A program made the position numbers and the translations under genes. Under the pieces are notes generated by a model. The model was not told the DNA's origin, made no database searches, and was given only the letters and a program-made list of their open reading frames with translations. From Microbulbifer variabilis ATCC 700307 (GTDB lineage: Bacteria; Pseudomonadota; Gammaproteobacteria; Pseudomonadales; Cellvibrionaceae): a stretch of DNA of 64,000 bases. Positions 47,247 through 55,726 of the stretch are shown in pieces. The stretch spans positions 744,001 through 808,000 of the forward strand of contig NZ_AQYJ01000029.1 in the NCBI RefSeq assembly GCF_000380565.1, given 5' to 3'. Numbering within the stretch: the stretch's first letter is position 1; the number at the start of each line of letters is the position of its first letter.

Positions 47247-47498
47247 TTGACCTATAGACTTAGTGCGATTGAGCAGTTTAATCTCAAGCCCGATCGAATT
47301 TGTCTTTTCTTTTCCATTTTGATTCAGTATGACAAGGGTAATGATGGAGCGAATCAGCTGAGTACAACTCTATTTAGGGAAAGCAATATCCATCTTGCTG
47401 AGAATGGTATGGCGCTGCGTGAAGGCACCATTATAGATGCCACTACTATCTCCGCTCCAACTTCGACAAGTCCGCTAAATGCGGATCTAGGGCAGTAA
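47247..47498 (+). pseudogene. IS5-family transposase fragment
   Basis: An 83-residue frame whose second half, LFRESNIHLAENGMALREGTIIDATTISAPTST, matches the conserved central region of IS5-type transposases, including the DAT strand of the DDE domain. The rest of the transposase and the terminal repeats are missing. It immediately follows the TetR remnant, so insertion plus deletion probably destroyed both. Confidence 0.8.
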
Positions 47499-47671
47499 AA
47501 ATGGAGATAACTGTATATAGAAAGCACGATTTCGAGTAAAAAGTAGCTATTTTTAGTTATGTGAAGCGTGATGTAACGCTAAAGGCTGGTTTTTCAGAGT
47601 ATCCCTAAATAGTAGATACCGTACTGTAGCCTGAAGTGTTCTAGGTTTGGGTCATTGAGTGAGTATATTTC

Positions 47672-48508
47672 TTGAGCAAATGTCGTAACATTTCCGCAAT
47701 ACTTTTTATCATTGGTCTAACCATCTCTATTTGGGCTTTCTTTGCAGAGCCAAATAGTTTCAGAATCCGAGAGCAGACGATAACGATTGATTCCTGGCCA
47801 GAAGCCTGTAATAACAAGAAGGTGGCCATCCTTGCTGATTTACATGTGGGCTCTCCGTATAAAGGGGTTGATAGCCTTCGGTGGTTAGTTGATGAAGTAA
47901 ATGCGAGTTTGCCTGATTTGATTTTGTTACCAGGTGATTTTGTTATCCAGGGCGTTGCAGGTGGCTCTTTTGTTTCTCCCGAAGAGGTTGCCGAGATACT
48001 GGAGGAACTGAAAGCGCCCATGGGCGTTTTCGCAGTGTTGGGAAATCACGACTGGTGGCTTGATGCCAAGCGGGTAGAGAAGGCATTCGCTGATCGAGGG
48101 ATTACGGTACTTGAAGACCGATCAGCAAAGCTGAATAGTGGCGCTTGTAAGTTACGCCTGGTGGGTCTCAGTGATTTTTGGGAGGGGCCACATGATATCG
48201 CACAAGCGATGGATGGCATTGATACCGCTGAGAGCATTTTGGCTTTCACGCACAATCCCGATATATTTCCAGAATTACCGAAGCAAATCTCACTGACTAT
48301 TGCTGGGCACACCCACGGAGGACAGGTTTACCTGCCATTTATTGGGCGCCCGATAGTTCCCTCTCGTTACGGGCAACGTTATGCGATAGGTCATATCGAG
48401 GAAGGTGGAAAAAACCTGTATGTAAGCCCTGGAGTAGGGACCAGTATTTTACCTGTGCGATTCCTAGTTCCGCCGGAAGTAACGCTCTTGGCTATCTCTA
48501 GTAACTAA
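47672..48508 (+). CDS. Membrane-anchored metallophosphoesterase (YaeI-like)
   Basis: 278 residues from a TTG; no better start exists in frame. One N-terminal helix (ISAILFIIGLTISIWAFFA) anchors or exports it. The calcineurin-type metal site is complete: LADLHVG (DxH), LLPGDF, VLGNHDWW (GNHD) and AGHTHGGQVY (GHTH). The layout resembles E. coli YaeI, a membrane-associated phosphodiesterase linked to lipid headgroup metabolism. Substrate unknown. Confidence 0.83.
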   Translation: MSKCRNISAILFIIGLTISIWAFFAEPNSFRIREQTITIDSWPEACNNKKVAILADLHVGSPYKGVDSLRWLVDEVNASLPDLILLPGDFVIQGVAGGSFVSPEEVAEILEELKAPMGVFAVLGNHDWWLDAKRVEKAFADRGITVLEDRSAKLNSGACKLRLVGLSDFWEGPHDIAQAMDGIDTAESILAFTHNPDIFPELPKQISLTIAGHTHGGQVYLPFIGRPIVPSRYGQRYAIGHIEEGGKNLYVSPGVGTSILPVRFLVPPEVTLLAISSN

Positions 48509-48623
48509 GCGTAAGCAAGTGGGGCGTGCAGGATGATGGATTTGGTAATTCTGTTTGATCGGAATAGAGCAGGTACCTTGCCATACAATAGCAATGCTGC
48601 TTTGGACTTTCAGGATTGGCCAG

Positions 48624-49043
48624 ATGATAACCGTTAAACGCAAGGTATTGTTCGGTGATTGTGACCCTGCGGGTATTGTATATACCCCAAGATTTTCCGA
48701 CTTTGCCCTGGAGGCAACTCACGAAGCGATGTCTGTCCTGTTTGACGGCCCAGCCATTAGAAGGATGAAGCAGCTGGGCTTTATAACTCCGGTAAGAGCA
48801 TTCAACTTGGAATTCCTGACCCCTGTGACTTGGGATCAGGAGTTAAAAATTCAGGTTTCTATCTCAGATATTGGCAACCACTCTTTTAGCTTCCAGCTTG
48901 AGGCTTATCTGGAGAGTGGGGCACCGGCTTTTACGGCGAACATTACCTATGTCACTTTATCTGCCTCCGACAGGGTCAAAATCCCTCTGCCAGGTCACCT
49001 TAGGGATACTTTGGCTCAAGCGAACCAAGCAAATGCACCATAA
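48624..49043 (+). CDS. Acyl-CoA thioesterase, 4-hydroxybenzoyl-CoA thioesterase type
   Basis: 139 residues from ATG 48624, with AGGA 9-12 bp upstream; the longer frame from 48555 has no family support. The hot-dog-fold hallmark VLFGDCDPAGIVYTPRFSDFALEA includes the catalytic Asp, followed by the helix of the 4HBT/YbgC group. It hydrolyses aryl- or acyl-CoA. No pathway neighbour clarifies the substrate, although a CoA-ligase-like gene lies 2 kb away on the other strand. Confidence 0.82.
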   Translation: MITVKRKVLFGDCDPAGIVYTPRFSDFALEATHEAMSVLFDGPAIRRMKQLGFITPVRAFNLEFLTPVTWDQELKIQVSISDIGNHSFSFQLEAYLESGAPAFTANITYVTLSASDRVKIPLPGHLRDTLAQANQANAP

Positions 49044-49087
49044 AGTAAATGAACTATAAAGGTGGTAGGTGGCGATGAAATCTGCAA

Positions 49088-50008
49088 CTACACACTCCAC
49101 TCGAAGAGGCCCTTCTCCTCGTTAAGGAAATCGAGCAAGGCCGCGAGTTTCTTCGGTTTGTTCAATCCAGTTCGGTATACGGCATGAATGTTCATTGGTG
49201 GTACATGCCATTCTGGAAGCACTTTTACCAACTGCCCGCCAGCCAATTCCTCAACAATATTGTTAATTGGCAATTGGGCGATGCCGAGCCCATTCAACGT
49301 TGCATTTTTTAATGCCTGGATGTTAGCGCAAAAGAAATTTCCGCTTACGGATAAGTTGATGGTTGAGTTAGCAGATGTCAGTGTCCATTCCGATTCCCCC
49401 GGATTGAATTGAAATCGAAGGCAGTTGTGACCCGCCAGCTCTTCAGGAAGTTGGGGCGCCCCATGCACTGCCAGATATTCTGGATTGGCCACAAGAACCC
49501 TGGTGGAGTAGCCGAGCTTGCGGCTTATTAGGCGGTCGTCCTGAATTTCTCCTACTCGGAAAGCCAAGTCGATACCCTGGGCAAATAGATCCTCGAAGTC
49601 ATAGGTAAGGTTGAGAGAAACCGTAATTTTGGGCCAGCGTTTCAAAAATGGGGGCAAGACCTTTTGTGAGAGAAACTCGCCAAGAGCGGGTGGGGCAGAA
49701 ACTTTAAGGAGCCCTTGTACCTGTTGCTCCATAACCAGCACATCGTGCTGAAGGGCTTTAAAATCTTCCACCAATTGAAGTGCTCGCTCATAAGCAATAG
49801 CACCGACTTCAGTTAACTCAACCCGACGGGTTGAGCGGTCCAGTAACTTTGCTTTCAGATGGGACTCCAACCGGGATATTTCCTTGCTGACTGTGGATTT
49901 TGGCAGGCCCAACTGCTCAGCCACAAGTGTGAGATTCAGAGTTTTACTGACCTGGACAAATACCGATAGGGTTCTCAAGCTTACTGTTTCTAAATCACGA
50001 ACATTCAT
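49088..50008 (-). CDS. LysR-family transcriptional regulator
   Basis: 306 residues from ATG 50008. The longer frame to 50203 runs into the divergent SDR gene and is rejected. N-terminal winged helix: LSVFVQVSKTLNLTLVAEQLGLPKSTVSKEISRLESHLKAKLLDRSTRRVELT. The substrate-binding domain follows. It belongs to the CrgA/AaeR-like subgroup often found beside short-chain dehydrogenases. It is divergent from the SDR gene with 85 bp between starts, so that gene is the likely target. Confidence 0.88.
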   Translation of the reverse strand: MNVRDLETVSLRTLSVFVQVSKTLNLTLVAEQLGLPKSTVSKEISRLESHLKAKLLDRSTRRVELTEVGAIAYERALQLVEDFKALQHDVLVMEQQVQGLLKVSAPPALGEFLSQKVLPPFLKRWPKITVSLNLTYDFEDLFAQGIDLAFRVGEIQDDRLISRKLGYSTRVLVANPEYLAVHGAPQLPEELAGHNCLRFQFNPGESEWTLTSANSTINLSVSGNFFCANIQALKNATLNGLGIAQLPINNIVEELAGGQLVKVLPEWHVPPMNIHAVYRTGLNKPKKLAALLDFLNEEKGLFEWSV

Positions 50009-50093
50009 TTTCAAATTGGGTAATTGTTCATTTATGAGTGGATAATAGAATGGCTTCGTCTTCGAAACAACATGATTCACAGGAGATTCAACC

Positions 50094-50831
50094 ATGTCGA
50101 ATGAACGAATTGCACTAGTTACTGGCTCTAATCGCGGTATTGGTCTCGAAGTTGCCAAGCAGCTCTCTGACCAGGGGGTCAAGGTAATTCTGTCTGGCCG
50201 CAACCAGGAGAAGCTTCAAGAGGTGAAAGCGGCCTGGGCAGGCAAGGTGGCCCCACTGGACACCATAGAATTGGATATCACCAAGGCAAACGACAGGGCG
50301 CAAGCAGCTCAAAAAATTGCTGAGCAGTATGGCCGACTGGATATTCTAGTAAACAATGCCGGTGTGATTGTGGAAGGAGAATGGGCGCAGAATAACAGTG
50401 AGACTGTTTCCCAAGCTGATCTGCAAACCACCTTCGATATCAACTTGTTTGCTCAAATTGGCCTTACGCAGGAACTACTGCCACTACTCAAGAAGAGTAA
50501 GGCTGGACGTATTGTAAACGTTAGTAGCATCTTGGGTTCCCTGGCAGTAAATGCCGATGTTGAATCCGGCTGGAGTGCGGTAAAACCGTTTGCTTACAAC
50601 GCATCTAAAGCTGCATTAAATATGTTTACAGTTTCCCTGAGCCAGAGCCTTGCAGAGACCAATATCAAGGTCAATAGTGCGCACCCCGGTTGGGTTAAAA
50701 CCGACCTGGGCACCAGCGCGGCGCCAATGGAAGTTACCGACGGAGCTTCAACGGTTGTAGACCTGGCCCTGATCGATAGCGATGGCCCCAACGGACAATT
50801 TGTCCACCTCGGTGAAGAGCAACCTTGGTAA
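50094..50831 (+). CDS. Short-chain dehydrogenase/reductase (SDR)
   Basis: 245 residues. The cofactor motif TGSNRGIG is at about residues 10-17, NNAGV in the middle, catalytic Ser in VNVSSILGS and YxxxK in YNASK. NADP preference is suggested by Arg in SGRNQE. Classical SDR length. Substrate unknown. Divergent from a LysR regulator that probably controls it. Confidence 0.88.
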   Translation: MSNERIALVTGSNRGIGLEVAKQLSDQGVKVILSGRNQEKLQEVKAAWAGKVAPLDTIELDITKANDRAQAAQKIAEQYGRLDILVNNAGVIVEGEWAQNNSETVSQADLQTTFDINLFAQIGLTQELLPLLKKSKAGRIVNVSSILGSLAVNADVESGWSAVKPFAYNASKAALNMFTVSLSQSLAETNIKVNSAHPGWVKTDLGTSAAPMEVTDGASTVVDLALIDSDGPNGQFVHLGEEQPW

Positions 50832-50861
50832 GCACCTTTCGCAATATCAATAGCCTATTTG

Positions 50862-50896
50862 CTAGCTACCCCTTCACATAGTGAAGGGGTAGCTAG
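50862..50896. terminator. Perfect hairpin between convergent genes
   Basis: 16-bp perfect stem (50862-50877 with 50881-50896) and a 3-nt loop, between the convergent SDR and ligase genes. There is no T-tract, so it may instead be a transcription-blocking or RNA-stabilising hairpin. Confidence 0.7.
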
Positions 50897-50923
50897 GTGT
50901 ATGCTCCAGTTCAGTGGGGAAGG

Positions 50924-52246
50924 CTATCTGCGATCAATGATTTTTTTAACCTTGCCAGCTTTTTTACTGATTTCCCCAGGTTGTAAAATTTCTATATTGA
51001 TTCTTGAGGCCGTTTCGAGCCCCAGGAAAATCATACGAAGGGTTACATCTGAACTGGTGAGGTTGCTATAAAATAGTCGTGCTAAACGCTCTTTCTCCTG
51101 CTGATTGACAGCTTCTCTTGCTTCAATTTCGAAGGTCAAATGATCATGCCCATCGACTTTTTCGATAATGCAGTGATAAAAGGAGCTGAGACCAGCGATA
51201 GCAGTGATGGCGTTTTCCAGCGTAATCGGATAGATATTGCCGCCATTGATTGTGAACATATTATCGAGACGCCCCTTGATGGGCCCCAAATAGGTTCCGG
51301 GATGGCCACACTCGCAAGGGCCTCTGTGCATCTCCACCAGATCATGTGTGTTATAGCGAATCAGCGGAAGGGCTTCACGCTGCAGAGCGGTTATCACTAA
51401 TTCCCCAGTGACACCATCTTTACATGGTTCTCCTGTATCGGGGTCAATAACTTCTGCATGAAAGAAATCTTCCCACACATGTAAGTTATGATGCTGGCAT
51501 TCACTCGCTATTAGCCCAAGCTCAGTATTCGCATACATATTAATCAGCTTGGAGTTGAACAACTGCTCATAGCGAGCCCGAAAGTCTTCAGAGAACAGTT
51601 CACCCACCATAAATATATTGCGTATGTTTAAGGATGCCGGTGATTTATCTTTCTCCAGGCAGTGGCGTTCCAGCCGAGGTAATAAAGAGGGAAGGCAGAC
51701 CATATAATCCAGCTGATCCCTTTGCAGGCTCTGAAGCTGATGGTCAATCCCCAGAAATGAATCTGCGGGAATGGTGAGGCCAAATACTTCAGCGGCAGCA
51801 TGACAAATCATACCACTGGGCCAGGGGCCATAGGTCATTGCACACAAACATTTATCGAATGGTTCAACACCTGCAAATAAGTAGCTGCGCGCTTGAGAGA
51901 TTACCGCGTTCTCAATATCTTTGCGGGTATAGGGCACTCGCTTGGGAGTGCCGGTGCTGCCTGAGGTGTGGCAATAGCGAACAATATCGTTAAAAGCCAT
52001 ACTCACTGTCGGCATAGGCTTTAAAAATACTTCAGAGCTTATAATCGGCAGTTGGTGTAAATCTGTACAGGTTTGTATTGCCTCTATATCAACATTGTTT
52101 TGCGCAAGTAATTCACGATAGTAGTTGGACTTTGCAACAGCCTCACTGAGCAGCTTCTTGATTTGATTATCTTTAAATGCCTGCTGTTCATTTCTAGACC
52201 GGCTATTAATGTGCAGAAAATCTGTCAGTAGTTCGTTATAGTTCAT
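50924..52246 (-). CDS. PaaK-like adenylate-forming (acyl-CoA) ligase
   Basis: 440 residues. The P-loop YCHTSGSTGTPKRVPYT, YANTELGLIASEC, an ELVITALQREALPLIRYNTHDL stretch and a C-terminal GRLDNMFTINGGNIYP segment match phenylacetate-CoA ligase (PaaK) relatives. Adenylation and thioester formation on an aryl or heteroaryl acid is expected. It is the third gene of an operon with an aromatic-amino-acid lyase and a 2-oxoglutarate dioxygenase. No acyl acceptor, carrier protein or thioesterase is encoded in the operon, so the product may be a CoA ester or the enzyme may load an unseen carrier. Confidence 0.8.
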   Translation of the reverse strand: MNYNELLTDFLHINSRSRNEQQAFKDNQIKKLLSEAVAKSNYYRELLAQNNVDIEAIQTCTDLHQLPIISSEVFLKPMPTVSMAFNDIVRYCHTSGSTGTPKRVPYTRKDIENAVISQARSYLFAGVEPFDKCLCAMTYGPWPSGMICHAAAEVFGLTIPADSFLGIDHQLQSLQRDQLDYMVCLPSLLPRLERHCLEKDKSPASLNIRNIFMVGELFSEDFRARYEQLFNSKLINMYANTELGLIASECQHHNLHVWEDFFHAEVIDPDTGEPCKDGVTGELVITALQREALPLIRYNTHDLVEMHRGPCECGHPGTYLGPIKGRLDNMFTINGGNIYPITLENAITAIAGLSSFYHCIIEKVDGHDHLTFEIEAREAVNQQEKERLARLFYSNLTSSDVTLRMIFLGLETASRINIEILQPGEISKKAGKVKKIIDRR

Positions 52247-52265
52247 AAATACACTAACTATCTAT

Positions 52266-53123
52266 TTATAGATATTTAACTGGTCGTTCTGCAGAGAAAT
52301 GCACACGGTGTAATTCCCGCCGTTGATTGTAGTCATTTACCGCATAGTGTAAGACCTGGTGATTGTTCCAAAGCACCAGGGTGCCAGGGCGCCATTGCAC
52401 TCGGCAATTAAATTCCGGTTTTTCGACGTGCTGAAACAGATAATTTAGCAGGCCCAAGCTTTCATCAGCTGTCATACCCTCAAACTGCGAGGTAGTAGTT
52501 CGGTTCAGGTAGAGAAAAGGCTTACCAGTTACAGGGTTTTTACAAACTGCTGGGTGTATTGCAGATTTCAACGGCATTAATTTTAGCGCCCGCTCTATAC
52601 CGGACCCATCCTCATCCGAACTTTCCATTAATTTTGTTAATGGTTGCTTTTTGAGCATTAGTTCTGTGGTGTGTATCACATTGAGAGAGTTAACTACTTG
52701 CTGCATTGCAGTTGAAAGACTCTCATAAGCAAGTGTTGAGCTAGTAAAGAGGGTATCACCCCCCCTGGGGGGAATATCTATACCATACAAAGCGATACCT
52801 TTTACCGGATTCGAATAATAGCCCTGGTCATGATGCCAGATTCCCCCAGTATTTTTCTTTTCACCGGCCTCTTTAATGATTCTAGCAACTTGTGGATACT
52901 CCTCTGAGTGACCCTGAAAAAAGAAATAATTTTTTTGAAGTTCCCCAAATAAACTGCAGAAGTTGACAAATGCTTGAGTATCCAGGTCCATATCCCTGAT
53001 AACCAATAGCTCGTGCTCATGCCATAAGTTTTGCAGTGTTAGCCCTGTGCTTTGGTCCATATCGGCTAGTTCATTCGCTGGAATCTCAATGCCGAAATTG
53101 CCTGTTAAATAGTTAAAATTCAT
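52266..53123 (-). CDS. Fe(II)/2-oxoglutarate-dependent dioxygenase (TauD/TfdA family)
   Basis: 285 residues. The iron ligands HxD are in IWHHDQGYY, and the late His/Arg pair is in the C-terminal NDYNQRRELHRVHF stretch. The fold order matches TauD/TfdA. ATG overlaps the stop of the upstream lyase gene (ATGA), so the two are translationally coupled; the ligase starts 19 bp downstream. Likely chemistry is hydroxylation or desaturation of the lyase product or its precursor. Substrate unknown. Confidence 0.85.
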   Translation of the reverse strand: MNFNYLTGNFGIEIPANELADMDQSTGLTLQNLWHEHELLVIRDMDLDTQAFVNFCSLFGELQKNYFFFQGHSEEYPQVARIIKEAGEKKNTGGIWHHDQGYYSNPVKGIALYGIDIPPRGGDTLFTSSTLAYESLSTAMQQVVNSLNVIHTTELMLKKQPLTKLMESSDEDGSGIERALKLMPLKSAIHPAVCKNPVTGKPFLYLNRTTTSQFEGMTADESLGLLNYLFQHVEKPEFNCRVQWRPGTLVLWNNHQVLHYAVNDYNQRRELHRVHFSAERPVKYL

Positions 53124-54541
53124 AAAATGCTCTCTACCTGGGCTGTTGTAAATTGTGACCAGTTCGCCAATTTTAATGCTTCGGGTAAACCACCTGTTGA
53201 GCGCATCATTGCGGCTCTAGCTGAGCAAAAAGTTGCTGCGCGGACAATTTCTCTTAACGTATCCAGCTGGTCGTTGACATTGTTAAGTGCGGCCATTCCA
53301 CAGGGTACGAGGTCCTGATTGTTACCTTCACACGAGAAACTCATCTGACGCACGGGTGTTGACCTGGCTTTTATTTCCTGGAACAGAGCTGACGTCAGCT
53401 GGTGAATTCCTTTACAGTGGTTGAACGATTCAACACTCAAATTGTCCGGCAGTCCTCCATTTAAGCGATGGTCCATTAAAATCAATATTTGTCGATCAAG
53501 CATCTCGGCCAGGCGATGAATAATTTCCTGCATAAATTCAGCAGAAGCCGCCAGCCCAATCGCATAAAAGAGTCCGCCATGCCAGGGGCCAGACTCAAGA
53601 ATTAGGGGGTTGTCGGCAACGGCAAGCGCTTCGGAACGAATTTTGGCTTCGGAGTAATCCAATAAGTCAAGACAGTGTCCCAGTATCTGGGGAGCGCAGC
53701 GAACTGAATAACGAGCTTGTAATAGACTTTTCTCACCTTCGACAATATTCGGCGATTGTAAATAGTCATGTCGGAGTTGTGTTAGCAAGTTGCCTGCTCG
53801 AGCGTAGCTGGTATGTACCTCTCCATAGTGTAAACCTTCCGAGAAATGTTCATCTCCAGCACCTATGGCCAAGGACATCAGCGCTACAGATTTAAAACAG
53901 TCCCTTAATAACTTCCTTAATTGATAATCATGCTCGATAGCCCATGAAGCCATCATGGCATTGGTATTTACCAGGCCAATTACGTCGCGGGGGCCTTTTG
54001 GCCCATGCTCAAATAGTGGAGATATGGCATGGGCCATAGAAATTAAGTCACCACTGGCACCCAGGCTGCCTTTTCGGGGGACTCTGGGAAGAGTTTCACT
54101 GTTTGCCAGCTTAAGAAGTGCTTGGTAAGTGGAAGGGTGGATACCTGACAGGCCGTGAGCTGTTTTTCGAGCTTGTAGTTTTAACGCGCGCCTGACGACC
54201 GATTTGGGTAGCGGAGCACCGATACCAACTTGTAAATATTCCAAGAGGTTGACTTGGGTATTTTTCCATTGGTCTGGGTCTAGGCGATTTCGCTCATTCT
54301 CACCATAGCTGGTGTGTAGTCCATAGATAGGGTTGTTAGTATCGCCGATCTGATCTTGTAGTAATGCATAGGAGTGTTTAACTCTGGAAATGTCTTTATC
54401 ACTCGCGATGATTGGGTTGTGTAGGTATCCCCATTCATACCAAGTCTGCAAAGGAAAAGTTAAAGCCATACTGAAATTAGTTTCAGAGGATACTGCATTA
54501 CTATTCGCTGCTGAGGGATAGCTGAGAGATGATGTAGACAC
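53120..54541 (-). CDS. MIO-type aromatic amino acid ammonia-lyase / aminomutase
   Basis: 473 residues from GTG 54541 with GGAG 6 bp upstream. The longer frame to 54640 overlaps a regulatory palindrome; ATG 54469 would give 449 residues and the usual family register. The MIO prosthetic-group triad Ala-Ser-Gly is in GSLGASGDLISMAHA, and the catalytic-Tyr loop is IYGLHTSYG. QARYSVRCAPQ is also present. Numbered from Met 54469, the specificity pair is Tyr78-Leu79, where HAL has Ser-His, bacterial TAL His-Leu and PAL Phe-Leu (manual alignment). That argues against histidine and for an aromatic substrate. GGNFH-like and EDHVS-like motifs are altered, so the subfamily looks new. First gene of the operon. 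Confidence 0.82.
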   Translation of the reverse strand: MSTSSLSYPSAANSNAVSSETNFSMALTFPLQTWYEWGYLHNPIIASDKDISRVKHSYALLQDQIGDTNNPIYGLHTSYGENERNRLDPDQWKNTQVNLLEYLQVGIGAPLPKSVVRRALKLQARKTAHGLSGIHPSTYQALLKLANSETLPRVPRKGSLGASGDLISMAHAISPLFEHGPKGPRDVIGLVNTNAMMASWAIEHDYQLRKLLRDCFKSVALMSLAIGAGDEHFSEGLHYGEVHTSYARAGNLLTQLRHDYLQSPNIVEGEKSLLQARYSVRCAPQILGHCLDLLDYSEAKIRSEALAVADNPLILESGPWHGGLFYAIGLAASAEFMQEIIHRLAEMLDRQILILMDHRLNGGLPDNLSVESFNHCKGIHQLTSALFQEIKARSTPVRQMSFSCEGNNQDLVPCGMAALNNVNDQLDTLREIVRAATFCSARAAMMRSTGGLPEALKLANWSQFTTAQVESIL

Positions 54542-54624
54542 TCTGGCTCCGGAAATTTTTTTGAATAAATAGGAAGCAAAGAAATTAACATGAGTATAAA
54601 AACATGAAAAATAGAAGTCGGCGC

Positions 54625-54655
54625 TGGTTGCCATAGCCAATATCTATGGCAACCA
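54625..54655. promoter_or_regulatory. LysR operator between the lyase operon and its regulator
   Basis: Perfect 12-bp arms TGGTTGCCATAG / CTATGGCAACCA with a 7-bp spacer. It lies 65 bp before the LysR start and 84 bp before the lyase GTG, the usual position for an autoregulating LysR site. It overlaps the upstream alternative starts of the lyase frame, which makes those starts unlikely. Confidence 0.8.
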
Positions 54656-54719
54656 AGAGTATGTCGATGTAGACTCGACAACTGTTTTTTAAGTTAAGTA
54701 GCTAAATAAGTTGCGCTCT

Positions 54720-55583
54720 ATGTTCCCACACGCTGATGAACTTAATTATTTTATTGAGGTTGCAAAAACAAAAAATATATCCAGGGCAGCAGAAAGATTG
54801 GGGATTCGGCAGCCTAGTTTGAGTGCTGCTATCAAAAGGCTGGAAAGACAGCTGGGTACTGAAGTAATAATACGGGAAAAAACCGGCGTTCAACTTTCAC
54901 GTGCGGGTCTCAGGCTATTAAAAAGCGCTCAGCAGCTACTAGATGATTGGGATGAGGTTAAATACTCTGCGCTGCGAGAAAATAAAGAGGCCGTTGGCCA
55001 CTTCACTATCGGTTGTCACAGCTCCATTTCACTACATATGCTGCCTGATGGTCTGCCTGCTTTTATCGCACAAAACCCAGGTATTGAATTAAGCTTTCAG
55101 CATGCACTTTCTCGTGAGATTGTAGAAGCAGTGATCAGTTGGAAAATTGATATCGGTATTGTCGTAAACCCTGTATCTCATCCTGATCTGGTGATCAAGC
55201 ATCTTTGTCATGATGTGGTGAGTTTTTGGCATAATCCTGAGAAAATTCAATCTAGAGACGTACTGATATATGATCCAGCACTGATGCAGACGGATTGGCT
55301 ACTGAAAACCATTGCTGAAAGAAATAAATATAAACAATATATAAGGTCTTCTAGTCACGAGCTGATCACAAAAATGACATTAGAAGGAGCTGGCGTTGGT
55401 ATTATTCCTGGTCGTGTTGCGCAGACACTCGGAAGAAACCAGCTTGAATGGGTGAGTGAAGACCAACCAGGTTTTAAAGATGAAATATGCCTGGTGTATC
55501 GACGTGAGATAACACATAGCCTGGGTGCTGAAAAGTTAATTGAAGAATTTAAACTTTCTAATTATAAAAAAAATTTCTATTAG
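54720..55583 (+). CDS. LysR-family regulator of the lyase operon
   Basis: 287 residues from ATG 54720; the TTG at 54711 is less likely. N-terminal winged helix NYFIEVAKTKNISRAAERLGIRQPSLSAAIKRLERQLG, then the effector domain. It is divergent from the lyase/dioxygenase/ligase operon and faces a perfect palindrome at 54625-54655. It probably activates the operon when an aromatic ligand is present. Both recognition and autoregulation are inferred from the layout. Confidence 0.87.
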   Translation: MFPHADELNYFIEVAKTKNISRAAERLGIRQPSLSAAIKRLERQLGTEVIIREKTGVQLSRAGLRLLKSAQQLLDDWDEVKYSALRENKEAVGHFTIGCHSSISLHMLPDGLPAFIAQNPGIELSFQHALSREIVEAVISWKIDIGIVVNPVSHPDLVIKHLCHDVVSFWHNPEKIQSRDVLIYDPALMQTDWLLKTIAERNKYKQYIRSSSHELITKMTLEGAGVGIIPGRVAQTLGRNQLEWVSEDQPGFKDEICLVYRREITHSLGAEKLIEEFKLSNYKKNFY

Positions 55584-55726
55584 GGTAATTAAAATGAATA
55601 CACTCAATTCGTAATTTTATTGGTAATATTTTGATGTGTAAGCGACTGATGATCAATATCCATGAAGTTTGAGTGGTTTTAAATTGCATGTGATTTTGAA
55701 TTGAAAAAAAACATCGAGAATTCTAA

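Noticed and set aside
50009-50203. 65-codon N-terminal extension of the LysR gene at 49088
   Set aside because: Runs antisense into the SDR gene, and the extension has no LysR character.
54542-54640. N-terminal extension of the MIO lyase (TTG 54640 / ATG 54634)
   Set aside because: These starts lie within the LysR palindrome or lack a ribosome-binding site, and the residues do not resemble the lyase family.
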